Assembly: GCA_022225965.2 (NCBI GenBank)
Contig: JAKJXP020000091.1
Location: forward strand, 1-64,000
Length of the DNA stretch: 64,000 bases
Direction: 5' to 3'
Source of the DNA: Diatrype stigma
Taxonomy: Eukaryota > Ascomycota > Sordariomycetes > Xylariales > Diatrypaceae
Below are positions 38,619 to 51,885 of this stretch, piece by piece. Position 1 is the stretch's first letter. Each line of letters starts with the position of its first letter. A model generated the notes under the pieces. That model had not been told where the DNA came from and ran no database searches. It saw only the letters and a program-made list of their open reading frames with translations. The translations under genes were made by a program, and so were the position numbers.

Positions 38619-38641
38619 AAAAAAAAAAAAAAAAAAAAAAA
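38619..38641. repeat. A23 homopolymer
   Basis: Twenty-three consecutive A residues followed by AGCTATT-type sequence. The same 7-mer AGCTATT occurs at 38240-38246, so a retroposed insert of about 395 bp between them is conceivable, but unproven. Confidence 0.9.
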
Positions 38642-38696
38642 GCTATTTTACTAGCCCTTTGCATGTAAGAAACGTACGCATCGGAAATTGCTGATA

Positions 38697-38740
38697 CATA
38701 TCATATCATATCATATCATATCATATCATATCATATCATA
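38697..38740. repeat. (TCATA)n microsatellite
   Basis: Nearly nine perfect pentamer copies of TCATA, about 55 bp downstream of the A23 tract. Confidence 0.9.
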
Positions 38741-38741
38741 C

Positions 38742-41700
38742 CAGTATCTCGCCCGCACGCTATCATCACTAGCGAGACTGAGTACCAGTCAGCCCTGTTG
38801 ACCAAAGCTGAAGCAGGGTACGCGTTCCAGGCGGGAAGCTAGAGGCAGTTCGTTCATTGATGGGGGTTTGGAGAGCGGAATTATTCCACGCTCACCCCTT
38901 AAACTGAAGGACTAGCTCTTCTACTAGTTACAAGCGCGTCCTGGTTAGTCAAGAGCGATGAATGTTTCGTGTGAGCGACGCATGTACGTAATCCCCTCGC
39001 CGCTGGAAGAACTGCCATCCCACGTTTTACATGGGGCTGGACCTATAGGGGCTGAGTCGGGGCGGGAGTTGGTCACGTATAGGTATGTATCTATGGACAT
39101 GCTCGTTTTCGCTTTGCAAGGAAGGTCCCCGCTGCGTATTTTACCCCCACCCCACGTGCTGATCATCGAACAACGAATGTACGTATATGACCTGTTTGCC
39201 TGCTATGCTGGATGTATGTGGCTTACTGACCGCCACGAGAAAACGAGTTATCCAGGTAGTTACTATGTAGTTATCATGCTGGCATGATGTTGCCTCTGCA
39301 CTCTTTCACTAGGCCGGTAAGTCAAGACATGCTCCGCGCGTGTCATCCCGCTGTGGCTTGCAGCAGAGCGGTGCCAAACCTGTTCAATTCCTGGATTTCA
39401 CGGCTTCTGAGGCTGAAGGGGATCGAAGCCCGTTTCTCCTCGTGCGTCGCAGAGATACCCTGCCAAGTAATATAGCTAGGGCTGGGGGACAATGTAAATC
39501 AATCCCAGCCAAGTCAAGCTGCCCGCCTACATAGAGCTCTCCTCTCACGACTCCCAAGAGTTTCCAACGTTGTAAATCGTAACTCCACTTCTTATTACGC
39601 CCGAGCGCCCCCCCTTGCAGGTCCCTATCGTGTCACATATGGTAACCAGGATGAAATTAGTAATCAGCCCTAATACATTCGGACGTCCGTGTAACCCCAC
39701 CGTGGGACCAAGGCTGTTGTACGTAGCCCAGGACGTATGCGAGGAGAATGCCGTATCGTACCAGCCTCCGATGTTAGCAGAGAAGACGAGAACGTGCGTT
39801 ACTGCATTGTAGCACATGGAACAATCAAAAGACGACTAGCCAGGAAGTATCTTTCTTGGGAATCACTGCTGCTTCCAAGTATAAGTGGCTCTGAACCTTG
39901 TAGTAACGGGGCTGTATGATACTCGTTGCCTGGGTGCGAGTTACCAACCCGTCGGGATGCAAGTCCTCCTCTTCGGCCGCCTCGTAACATCCGACGTGAG
40001 TATCCATGATCATAAGCTCTGCGGCCGCGTTTCCACGGTCGATCAACCACTAATGGAAAGTCGGCAAAGCCTGAAGGAGACAGAATGTGACTGAACCACC
40101 TGGATGCGAGGCATTTGCCTGGTGCGAATTTTGGTTTTCCCCCATGGAAATTACCGTATCGGGACGTACCGGTCAGCACTCACGGAGTAAACCGTGGAAC
40201 GCACCGGGATCCGATCCGATACAGGCCATGCCCCCCACTAACACCAACATCAACTTGGCAATCCCGAGTTGTTGTTGGCAGGAAGGTTCCAGGAGTGACC
40301 TGCGTCCTCTGACGCGCCGTCGACTAGGGAGGCGGGGTAGGGGAGAGCAGGCCCCAAACCGCATGTCCTCGAAAGGTCAATATATGTATTTCAAATATTT
40401 CCTCACACCGCCTCCTCCGCATGACATCTACGCCTCTGGGAATGAGCCAAGGGGGGCACGGAGAGGGGCGGGCTTGACGTTGTGTGCTGCGGAGGCAGCA
40501 GGAACCAAATCCTCGGGTACCTAGCTATTGACGATGGCCGATCCCTCTTACCCTACCGACGTATGTGCCGGGATGCCCGCTACGCGGCCGCATGCTGTGC
40601 GTTCTACGAGAGGAAAATCCCGCTCGCTGCCTCGAGCACCAGGTATGCGCCGCATTCGACTATACGTACACTTACTAGACTATGTGGTCGTTTGTGAGCA
40701 GGGCTGGTATCAGCATCCCAGAGGAAGGAGAACGGAGGAAAAAAACCGAGTTGTCACGGGACCGGCGGGCTAGTTACCGATCGCATGGGCCATGGCTGCG
40801 CGTGAAACCACCGAAGTGGAGGCTGCAGCTAACAACAATCTGACCGCAGGAGGCCGGCCAATGGTCCAGAGTCACCCATCATATGCTGCGTCAGACAATG
40901 TGGGGGTGAAGAAAGCGGCGGGACTTCTTTTTCAGCCTCTATCCTACGATTTCCTCCCCGCCAGCCTGAAACCTCTCGTAAGGAATTCATAGTTACATAT
41001 ATCCGCCCGTGTAAGTACGTAAGCACGCACCCATTGTCCAGCACGAACCGGCCATCTCCGCAGCGGCCGCGGGACCCTTCTCCGAAAGCTGACTGAGCTG
41101 AGCTGCTCGGGCGATACACACGCGAAGAGTGGGAGAGGAAGAGACTCGGGCCGATCTCAGCTCACACGGAGATTGAACGGGCGCTCGTCCCAGGTAAGGG
41201 CCCAGTCAGTCGGCCTGCCGTGCCCGTCCTGTACCACCGGGCGAGTAAATCGCGACGCAGTCCTCGCGAGCCCATGGAAATTTTCGTCGACCTTCAGTAT
41301 AACTTTTCCTTTGTCATGTTCTCGAACATTGGCCAGTCCCAGGGGTGTGGTTTGCGGTAACGATCTAGTTACCGATATTCTGGTCGCAACAACGTTTCAT
41401 CGCCTCACAATCCCATGTTTGCGATCCCCGGGTTCGACCATTTGTCACCGGTGTAACGTGCGCAATGTGGTGGGAGTTGGGCGGCCCGAATAGCAGTACC
41501 CATGGATCCCGGCACCTGGGAAGAGAGGGATATAAGCAACGTGGAATATCTCGGCGCGTTTCTCTCGCCCTTCCAAGGGCAACAGGCAGACGCGTAGAAC
41601 GCCTTATTTGGTTCTATACTTGTTACTTACATGCGAACTACAATATGTTCGACTTCATGCGCCGGTCACCAACTGCATGAACAACCGACCCTAGGCGATT

Positions 41701-44700
41701 GGTGCCATCTGACATGTCAACCAACATTGTCGTCTAAACGACGGGGGTGATATGATTTGTTAGCAGCCCGCGCAAGTGAGGCCTTTTTTCTTCTCCTTGT
41801 ATTACTTCTTCCGCATCCCCTTCTCCCTAACAATCGATATTTTCCACCCATCCATCCACGTGGGTGGGCGGAACCCAGCCAGAACCCCTAGTTACATCTT
41901 CGAGAAGAATTCTATCTATGCTTGACCGTGGTGTAGGAGGGGTGAGGGAGCTATTGAAGGCTGATGTGATTGCCGAGCCAGCCCCTATATTCGATTAGGT
42001 CTATGCCGTGACCGAGCTGAAACGTCGTAGTTCAGCCGATCTTTGAACGCTGAAGTTAAAAAAATTTTCGTTTCTCAAAATACTTGTGGGTCTGTTGCCG
42101 TCGTGCTTCCTTCCATCCTCCTTGGTTTGTATAGACCAAGCCCTATGTATCTTGAGTGCAATCCTTGACGCTCTTTATGCCGAGGAGGTATAGCGGGCGC
42201 TTGGCACAAATCATCCCACCACCCAACTAACTTCAAGAACGTCGCATCATCATCATACAGTTAGCCATACATGAACCTACCAGGTCTGTACGCATTACGA
42301 CGCGAACTATGTCCTCAAGCCCGTGTTCTGCTACATAGTCATCAAGCACTACGTAATCCTGTGTTTCCCGGTCACGTACCCGGAGTGACATCCCAAATTG
42401 CAACGGCCCCGGAGTGTGGGGAGCGGAGGGCGATCCACATTTGCTTTGAGGCTGACCGGTTCGGTGGAACAGCTGCGACGATGCATCGAAATCCTCAGCC
42501 GACACCTCCAATTATGATGATTGTTCCCCAAGCACGCAACTATACCGACTGGGTAACGCATAGTTGCTAACTTGAATAACGTACGTAATGAATAAATCAT
42601 GTAACACCTATATGGGGCACAACGAGAGTTTGTATATATAAAAAGTAGGTTGGATGTCAAGGATGTTCTATCCTACATCCTTACTATATAACTACTTGGA
42701 CCCAGCTTTGGTTGTTCCCCAGGTGTTCCTTCGCATGGTTTCATGGCACCAATGTGGCACGTAAACGCGTACCCTGCCTGCCTGTATGTTTTGCCAGGTT
42801 ACAACATCGCTTGCCGGTACGAAGTAGTTATGTCATCGACGCGATAATCGAGCTTGCTACGGGACCTGACGATCACATCCCCTGGATACATAAATAAGTA
42901 CACACCGGCTCAAGTCACCCAGACACCAGCTCAGTAGCCCCGCAGAAGTAGTTATATCAACGCCCCGTTGATCACTCACTGGCACAGCGCCTGCGCCGCC
43001 ATCTATACTGCGCTGACATTGACGATATACCTTGTTTACAGTGGTTGAGACCTTCCGCCTAGCCGAAGCAATGCCTCCTTGGCGTCAGCTTCCACTGTGC
43101 ATGTACGCGTGTGCAAGGCCTCGAAGGGGAAAGCAAAGAGACGCCAAGTAACTTGATTGTACGCAAGCTTGTTGAGGATCAAATCACGACTACCTCCTGG
43201 GGCAGGCATAACGCATGATGACTCGCTACATAAGCATCCCAAGGGGAAAGAAAACAGCAGTGAGAATTTGTCTCAACTTCCGCGGTGGAATCCCTGAGTA
43301 GGTATCAAGTTTAATATAGCAGATACAACTTCGATATACCCATACACGTTGTACACGGTTGCGGATACTGTCTATCTTCGTGCGCATATAATCCTTCGTG
43401 ACGGGGAGTTCTATATTTGCGCATATCGAACGACGATCAAACCGCCTGAACTCAGCTCGGTCAGCTGAAGGCGTCGGGCCGGGTGGGGAGTTGTCTACAC
43501 CGTACACCGTAACAGTATTCGTTGCCCTAAGTTTTGGTCCCTACAGGGCTGAGTGGGGGATAGTCTATGCCCATGCCTACTTCCGATAGTAGCGTGTGGA
43601 ATTTGTTGGAGCACCATGAATCCTTCGCCAGGGATCAACTCAGCATGGGCCTCTGATGGCCCCCTTCAGCTAACAGTGAGGTGGGATGATCTTGATGCTG
43701 TTGATAATGCAAATATAATCATTGTACATATTGCTGGCCGGGTTGGCGCATATTGAAAAGGGGGTTCCCTGGTCCAACGATTCCATCGCGCTGTTATTAT
43801 CTACGATGAGCATAAAATATGAAGAAGGCAAAATGAGGATAAACGACCTCCTCCAGGATCAACGAACATCCACTTTAGCCATCCATATGGCCAATATCGT
43901 ATGAGAGAGAGCATCACATCTAAGTTAGTGCTAGCTCGCCAATCGAGAGACGTATGTGTAAGGACTGCCTGAGGACGAGGTGTTTGGCCAGCTATCGTGT
44001 AGATGCTAGCCAGGGTAACTCGCTCACCGTACCACCTGGTGCCTTCCTAGGTCGATGTCAGTGCCTTTGACTATGATACCTTACCCCCTGAAACGCCAAC
44101 GATGTCACATTCGATAACCCTGCCTTCTACGCGGATTACACGGCCTTCCACGCTCCAGAGCGACCCCGGGTGATGACAGCAATGCCGCTAAACCGTCCGG
44201 GGTTGACTCCATAGGTCAGCTGAAAATAACAGGGGAGCATATTGCCCTACGTTCTTGAAGATCATCCAGCCTCAAAGGAAGGGCAGTGGGGTAAGGGGGA
44301 CGTTATCTGCTTACTACGTAACTGGGGATATTTTATAGGAAACGGCGGTAATCATCCATCGCAGAATGGGGAAATCGACCTGGAGCTAAATAACTACTAG
44401 CCGTGGGTACGGAGTAGGTAATTACGGAGTAGGTAGTAATTATAACCAGAAGTGCCCGTGGGACTCACTTCTCGTAGGGCGTCGCGAATAATAAAATTGC
44501 CGTATATTGTCGACCCGCCGCCGCCGCCGCATGCGCCGCATGTGCCGCCCGACTAAGCTCTTGTCACGCCAGGAATGGAAGCCGGCCCAAAACGCGGCAG
44601 TCAATGTCATTGGGCACAGCTTAGAAACATCCCGTTTTCCTGCTGCATAATCGAATCGCTCCTGTTCAACCAGCCCCTCCCTTTTGCCCCGGTTTGGGTT

Positions 44701-46501
44701 GCGTTGCGTCGCATGCGGGAAACCCCAAGGCTTATGATTCCGGTTCGATGACTACTTAGGGAAATAGCCGCATGTTTTCTCTTCTCTCGTCTTCGTTGTG
44801 TCGTCTTCGTTTTCGCTACGTAGTTGAACCCATCAAATTACTCATTCTTGCCCCTGTCACAGACGGCCGCTTCCGTAAACGGGCGAGTCGCGTCTCGTGC
44901 CGAAGACCCCCGCGACCATATCCCCTAGGATTCCGGAGGATCGTAGCTCAGTAACAGGCAATACCCGCCGAAGAAGTGGAGCTAACCCGGAAACCTTGTG
45001 TTTCTTCCTCATCGGGAGCTCTACACTAGTCTCTTCTGCAGGGAACCGATTACCGCTTCCTAGAGGCAAAATTAGGCATAATTATGCAGTTAATATATAT
45101 TGACACCTATGGTGTTTTTAGTCGAGGTAAAGTCGCACGTAGTGGTAAGCATGACCTTAGACTTACATTGAATTCTCTGTTCGTTCAGACGACGGAGAGG
45201 ATGCCGGGGGGCATTCCGGCGGGCAGCAACAACTTGCGAAATACTGAGATACCGTTTGCTGATCTTCTCGGCCTAGATGTGTCCGAAATACGATATGGTT
45301 CCAGGTACTACGACTACTATCCCGAGATTCTCAACAGCAGCTTCGTACTTGGCTGAAGCAAAATGCCACGGTAACATGTAGCAAGAATAATGCAGGGTGA
45401 ACCGTCAGCCCCTGCCAAGGCCTTGTAAGGCGTGTGCAGCTGGGCAAAGCACATTTATTTCAGGCTTCCTATGACGTTGCATTAGGATTTAGACTTATGT
45501 TCTAGTCTTACACATCCTGGTCTACCTCTGCATAGTTCCACATGGCAAGTAAGACTGCAGACCAACAGTAGTCCACTCTGAACGATGTCATTTGTCATAA
45601 AAGAACTTCTCGGTAGTTAAATCGAGTAAGGCTGTCTGGGCAGATGGGGCAAGGACCGTTAGAAGGATTCAATGTGTACTCACCCAGTGCTAGCTGGAAA
45701 TCTACGAAGTTTCCTCAGTGTGCCCTGCTGCTTAGAGCGGACACAAGATTACGCTGAACAATGCTAGAGCTATACTTGAGAGTATGCATGTGTATATCAA
45801 CAACTAGTGACACGTCTACATCCAGCCTGTAACGGCATGTGGATAGAAATGTCACTGATATTCGATATACATCTACTAAACCCATAGCTGATATGAGCGG
45901 GCCGCTCAGAGCGGCCGCGTCGGTGGGGGAAGGAATATTCCGTCTGCCGCGCATAAATTAAGATGCATGTATGAGGCTCTTATTAAGGAATACCCAATAT
46001 TTGCCGAATATATCTGTATCCGGGAGCGATCTAGCTTATCCAAGCTGAAGTATAATTCAGCCCTTCAATGTGTTTATTGTTGCAGGACAACGGTGACGTA
46101 TCGGACATGTGCATGGGAACGGAAATGACGCAGTTACTTCCCCGGTGTAAAGTAGTATAGGTATGGATCTTGAGTAAAACTGCTCAAAGACGACGGATGA
46201 TCTACTTGCATATACATATATCTGCGTAAGGATGCCTATGTACGAACCAAGGCTGGAAAGAGACATGTATATACTTGCGAAGGTACTATATTAGTATGAC
46301 TGAGATACCAACAATGACCTTAGAACGGCGGCAGCTTACATGTAAAAATAGTAAGCTTGTTCGCATCTCCAGTTTCAATCATAGAAGGAGATGAAACATG
46401 TCCACCAAACTTGTCCTTCATATGTTCATTAATTTAGCCCGGGGTCCAGTGCAACAATAGTTCATCTGATATGTAAAGTAAAAATAACCATAGGGTACAC
46501 A
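38742..46501. other. 7.8-kb gene-poor region
   Basis: No supported gene. Possible decayed coding fragments: minus strand at 39825-40046 (contains TRTQATSIIQPRYYKVQSHL) and 39545-39817, minus strand 42233-42511, and plus strand 43722-43904. They look protein-like but are short, do not join into a model and match no family I know. A CCG run lies near 44515-44530. GC content is normal, so this is not part of the RIP island. Confidence 0.45.
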
Positions 46502-46503
46502 TA

Positions 46504-47098
46504 CTCGTCAGGGCTCCAAACGCCTTCTGACCCACATTTTGCCCGCTTCGCGGATGTAGTCAGGGACAAGCTAAATGTAATGCAAAAGCTAAATGTAAAA
46601 TTCTTTGCTACTTACAATTTATATGCGTTCCTACCTAAAACAAAGGTAGCATCTTATATTGCAATTGCCCGCATTAATGCATAAGGCTATTCTTTATTAC
46701 CTAGTTACCGCGTAACTTATGCAAAGCATTATTTAGCCTCCGCATAACTTATATAAGTGCTGTAGGTGCTGTAGGTGCTGTAGGTGCTGTAGGTGCTGTA
46801 GGTGCTGTAGGTGCTGTAGGTGCTGTAGGTGCTGTAGGTGCTGTAGGTGCTGTAGGTGCTGTAGGTGCTGTAGGTGCTGTAGGTGCTGTAGGTGCTGTAG
46901 GTGCTGTAGGTAAGGAGACAATATTAATGTATAAGGCAGTATCGGCACAAGGTGGATTACATCAAGTTGCACCTAATTTGTATGGGGAATTATGTAAAGA
47001 ATTTTACATTTAGCTTTTACATTACATTTAGCTTGTCCCTGACCCCAATGGCGAAGCCGTTAAATTGTGGGTCAGAAGGCGATTAGAGCCCTGACGAG
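46504..47098. mobile_element. 595-bp TIR element flanked by TA, carrying a 9-bp minisatellite
   Basis: Inverted arms of about 110 bp. Both begin CTCGTCAGGGCTC and share CGCCTTCTGACCCACA, GTCAGGGACAAGCTAAATGT and AAAGCTAAATGTAAAATTCT. TA flanks each end (46502-46503 and 47099-47100), as for Tc1/mariner-pogo elements. There is no transposase. An internal direct repeat (ATTAATGYATAAGGC, near 46673 and 46925) brackets the minisatellite. The element is non-autonomous. Confidence 0.88.
46757..46909. repeat. 9-bp minisatellite GTGCTGTAG, 17 copies
   Basis: Exactly 17 perfect tandem copies (153 bp) in the centre of the TIR element. On the minus strand it reads as a run of Gln-His-Leu, which is only the repeat translated. 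Confidence 0.95.
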
Positions 47099-47100
47099 TA

Positions 47101-49396
47101 ACGCTAGCCAGGATGAAAGACTCCAAAATCCCGATGAATCTGTTAATCATCAGTGTAACCATCAGGTCTTTTGCTGCTTTGAGTATATAGCGTTCCGAAT
47201 GCATGTAAACAGCAAACGGTATTCTATAAGGAATCTAGGCTCCATAATTCGACAAAAGGGCTAAGAAGTCAGAAAAGGGGTAATAAGGGTTTTCGGGTAC
47301 GGAGTGAATGGGCATCTGAATATGAGTAACCCGTTATACAAAAATCATTCGTTGTGTGTATTTATGGTAATCATACTATAGGTGCCATAACTATCTATGT
47401 TGTAGCTGAATAAAATGTAAAGAGGAAATAGGTACTTATGTATTGGACGCAGCTGATTGGACGTGTATCTGAAACATTACTTTCATCAGCTTGATGTTCA
47501 TTAACCGGGTTGTTCCATGCGAAGAAAGGTTGGGACTTAGACAGGACACGAGGCTGTATAGACAGCTTCGATGAAGGACTCTGATATATGATGTCGGTTC
47601 GCTCACTTACGCATCTTGGGGTATTCATTCTGGAAGTTTTACTCATGCAAAGTATCTTCAAATGACGGTGCAGATTAGGCACGGAGATCACATCACCTAC
47701 AACTTCGGGTTGACAACCCTACATAACTAGGAAGTGAATTCTCGGTAGAGCGGGTTGATGAATATCAGAGTAAGGAGCCTAGTTGACTAAGATAATAACT
47801 ACTCGAATCGAAGGGGGAACGTCTTATTATAATCTGTACACGCAAGTGCTCTAACATTGGCCCTCAGTTCAACACGAGTAAGTCCCTGAGTTGATATTCA
47901 TTATATATCGACCGTGACTTAGCAAGTAGTAACATAAGCTTTACGTCGTGGTAAGACTTGACAGCGCATCGCGTGATCCCCATCCAGAGACTCGGCGCCG
48001 ACCCCACGTTTGTGTGGCCTTTCTTCGGCTCCGAACTTATGACAATGGGACCGTATCGAGGGCCAATGTTCCGGACTGCGACATCCTTCCCCGTGTTCTA
48101 AATGGAAGCTGATGGTAGAATTGTATGCGGTAACGGACGAATGTTACAGTGTAATGATTGGACATAAGCATTGCAAATCAATGTAACATAGGATTGTATA
48201 AAGGTTCCTACACACGGGCTGATCAACATCTTAGACTATAGATAACGTCCCGTTGCGATTTAGGTAAATGGTGCTCAAGATTCCATTTCTCCTCGGAGCA
48301 GATGACTTATCTCCCCTGAGGTGCGGATTTATGTACCAACAAGATGTGTACAACCAGATAAAAGGCTTGATACATCCCGACCGTGTACTGAGGCCATTTA
48401 TCTGCAACACAGAACCCCCGGATGTTGGGTGATGCGTAACGACTTCTGCGAGGGCCTTTTCATGGGAGAGGAGGATCAAAGTCTGAGGCGTGTTGGTAGT
48501 TAGTTGGGCAAATCAGGGACCGGCCGCAAACCGATTGGTCCATGCCTCTTCCCGGTGCCTCAGCCGCTGCTCAGCCTTAGTGTAAATACGTTATATGACA
48601 CAGCACTAGGAAGTGTGAAAAAGACTATATACGAAAAATATACGATATCTGCAGTGTCAAGTCATCTCGAAAGGCCTGGCCCAAGTGCCTGTGCATGCGG
48701 GTTCGCCGTGAACTGTTCGTGGTGTATGGCCGCAAGGCGAGCGTGAATAACGTGCTAACGGCATATAACAATTTCCAGCGGAAAGGAATGCCCCAGCGAG
48801 AAATGGCTTCGGACGCCACTGTCGTTTAGAGATCAATACATAGGCACCGTTGCAAGCGCCGCACCGAGAAGTTCCTTCAACGGAACTCTGTTGCACCCCC
48901 CAGCGCGCGCTGTATTAATGGGCTTGACGGCTTGATACCTGGTTGCCGTATGATCAGGAAAAGGTCGTTCTTTTGGCGACTTCTGATGTATGTAATTATT
49001 CAAGCATAGACTAGAAGGAGCCGATGCAAGATACGCATTGCCAAGCGCCCGAAAACAAGCCAATATAAAGGTAGAGAGTATGGCCAGCGAGCCGGGCCGC
49101 TTGCAACAGACCCCAGTTCGGACTGTTGATCAGCGATTGCCGGAAGGGGGGCCGAAACTAGGGGAGCACAGACGAGGTGTGTGTCGTGTTCTCTCGGGAC
49201 CTTACGAGCTGAAAAGAATTGGGTGCAAGCGTCATCACCGGCCTGGCGCGAGCAGATAAACATTTCGGTAAGTAGATAGACGAGTATTCGGATTTAGGGG
49301 ATCAGCTGAGCCTCAAAGGCTTGATGTGCCAGCCCCATGGTGTGTCGGCAGTATTACAACAGCCCCCTACCCATGGCTGACTGTTCACTATAGGGG
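47101..49396. other. Intergenic region between two DNA elements
   Basis: 2.3 kb without a supported gene, RNA or repeat of note. Short frames on both strands, none conserved-looking. Confidence 0.5.
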
Positions 49397-49404
49397 GTGA
49401 GCGT

Positions 49405-49949
49405 CAGGGTGTCAAGCAACGCAATCCACTGCAACCAAGCCCTCTGGTGGATGGATTGCAGTAACTGCAACCAGCACCCTGAATTTGGTGGATTGAAGTT
49501 GCGCAACTGCAACCAAATTGCAGTGGCGTTGCATTGGTTGCAGTACCCAAATCGGATTAAAGTAAAGGCATATACAATGGTCGTAAAGCGGATTTTTGGC
49601 GTTTATCTGGCGTATCCGAAGCCTGAAGCACATTATCAGTAGCCCTACCTAATGGAAGGTTCCAACCCATACCTGGCAACCCCCCTACTGGCAACGGCAA
49701 CCCCCCCCCCCCCCCTCCCAGCCTCCACTTTGACCCTACTAGCCCCTATAATCCTTAATGTAGCGGTATATACTAGCCACAATTACCAGCCACTGCAACC
49801 TGCCACCAATTGCGCAACTAGGGGAAGTTATCGTGGATTGCGTTGCAGGTTGCGCAATTTCGAAAAATCCCGAATGGATGGATTGCAGAGGGTGGTGGAC
49901 ACCAAATGGTGGACATCACGTTGCACAGGTTGCGTTGCTTGACACCCTG
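49405..49949. mobile_element. hAT-type MITE with perfect 20-bp TIRs and 8-bp TSD
   Basis: Perfect terminal inverted repeats CAGGGTGTCAAGCAACGCAA at 49405-49424 and, inverted, at 49930-49949. The flanks are identical 8-mers GTGAGCGT (49397-49404 and 49950-49957). An 8-bp duplication and CAGGG-type ends are hallmarks of the hAT superfamily. The 545-bp element has no transposase. Its subterminal regions hold many TGCAACC/GGTTGCA motifs on both strands, as expected for transposase binding sites. A C15 run lies at 49701-49715. Confidence 0.95.
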
Positions 49950-49957
49950 GTGAGCGT

Positions 49958-51843
49958 AACTAATGCCCGTCAGCATGCATACCGCACATCTCTAACCCGC
50001 AACGCAACATTGAACCCTGGTCGACTCCATGTGATGATGTCGAATGTTATAAGTAGCTAAGTACATAGCAAACTAACGCGGCCGCTGCGTTTTGCGAATC
50101 CGGTGCATGGTCCTAACAATAGGGGTTGACCCCAACCTGCATAAATCTTCACACCTAACTACGTGTACAACTCACGACCGGTGAGTAGCGAAGAAGGCTC
50201 GCCTTTATTCGCTGTTGCTAAGCTCAACATCTTTCTACGCTTGCTTGTTCGTTACTAGATCTCGGTTCGAAGTCGCGCGCGACGATACTCTGTCAGTGAC
50301 TCGATGGCGCCTCTCTGGCGCCACAATCCTGCCGCGGGGACTAGCCGCTGCTGGGGTCCGCTCTACAGCTGTCTGTCTACGAATACTTTCTCTCTTACCT
50401 CGTTAGTCTCACATTGTTCGCATATCCCCATCTATATATGCATATGCCAACGTTTTTGGACTTCTAAACTACCTGTGCGGATGTGCTACCCGCCTGTCTT
50501 CGGATGAACTCTGAGCCATCGACGGAATAAGCATAAGCGACAGAGGGAGGGGGTGTTACCCTAATCATGATGGCTCGTCATGCGTTAGACTTCTTATCAC
50601 CTACCTCGATCAAAAGTTTCCTAGCTTCCCAGAAACGTAGGTAGTTGGTTCCGGACATGGGTATTATATGCACGATTCGTATAGGGTTCCCGATTATATA
50701 CAAACTTGTCAATGAATTGTCAAGGTGGGGGGATATGGTAACCTTGCTGGCGATATTACATGCGATCTACACCGAGGGGTAACTGTATAACGTTATTCAG
50801 ATGATAATGGTATCTAAACAAGATGAGCCTAGGTAGGTAATCAACTTTAATACATGTTGGGAATCGTATGAGCGAGCTATCAGGCTGATCTAGCCAGTCA
50901 TCCAGGGAACGTCGACTCTTGAAAATGGTGTCGTTATCAATCCCATCATCGTCAGTTTCAAAGGCTTCATCCTCTGGTTTCACGGCAGTCTTATAAGGAT
51001 GCTGCGAGAGCCGCACTTGTGAGAGCTACCACGATGTCACGTACTACAAACCACTGAATAAGCAGTATCGACTGTGTTCCCTTCCACATAGGATGTCTGA
51101 TTGTGTTACTACCTCCAACCAAGAGAGTCAGTCAGACAGCTAGCCAAGTGACATCTCTTTAACGCGAGCAGACAGGGGCTCGATGAGTTAGATAAATTTA
51201 ATGTAGTTGTCGTAAGTGACGCGCATTATGAATCGAGATACGTACTACAGACATATATGTATATATGTGTGTGTGTGTGGGTGTGTAGGCAGTAGGCACG
51301 TTACATTGACTTTCCAGGTGTTGCATTTCCTTATCTTCATCTTTATCTTTCTTTACCGGTTTCATTGGGCTGATTATATAGTTATAACGTAGATATTGCA
51401 ACGGCATGTCAGAGTAGTATTGTGCGGTACGGAACGGTGCGGTGCCGGTGCCAAGCGCGGGCACGGTCGGTCACCTTAACAGCCCAACTAACTAACCAAC
51501 CGGCGGAACCAACACTACACCGGAAGACCCCGTTCCTCCAGCCTGCTTACGTGCCGCGCCTCCGGTTGTCACCATCTCTCAGTCTAACAAGGAATAAGTG
51601 TATCCCTCCCGCGGCAAGACGTTGCAATGCATGTCTGCAACGACAGCTTTCCTCCCACCAGTCGGCCCCCAAGATCCAAAACAAGCGCTTGGCAGTGCGG
51701 CCCTCCGCCTGCCTACTTGTCTGCCTGTCTACCTGCCTGCCGCCCTACACCCCGCACGCCGTGCGTCATGCATCATGCGGTCGTCGGCGACTATAACTGC
51801 AACTCTGCTGGTCAGGAATATAAGCGAAGGCTAGACACAAATA

Positions 51844-51885
<42 letters not shown>

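Noticed and set aside
39545..40179. Possible decayed membrane or enzyme gene on the minus strand
   Set aside because: Segments look protein-like but lie in different frames with no splice signals that join them; no family recognised.
42233..43904. Cluster of short frames (minus 42233-42511, plus 43553-43904)
   Set aside because: Could be gene remnants, but they do not form one model and contain no known motif.
46733..46972. Minus-strand Gln-His-Leu repeat protein
   Set aside because: Produced by the 9-bp minisatellite inside a MITE; nothing else in the frame looks coding.
50255..50285. Another B-box-like motif GGTTCGAAGTC
   Set aside because: No cloverleaf can be drawn by eye; flanks do not pair.
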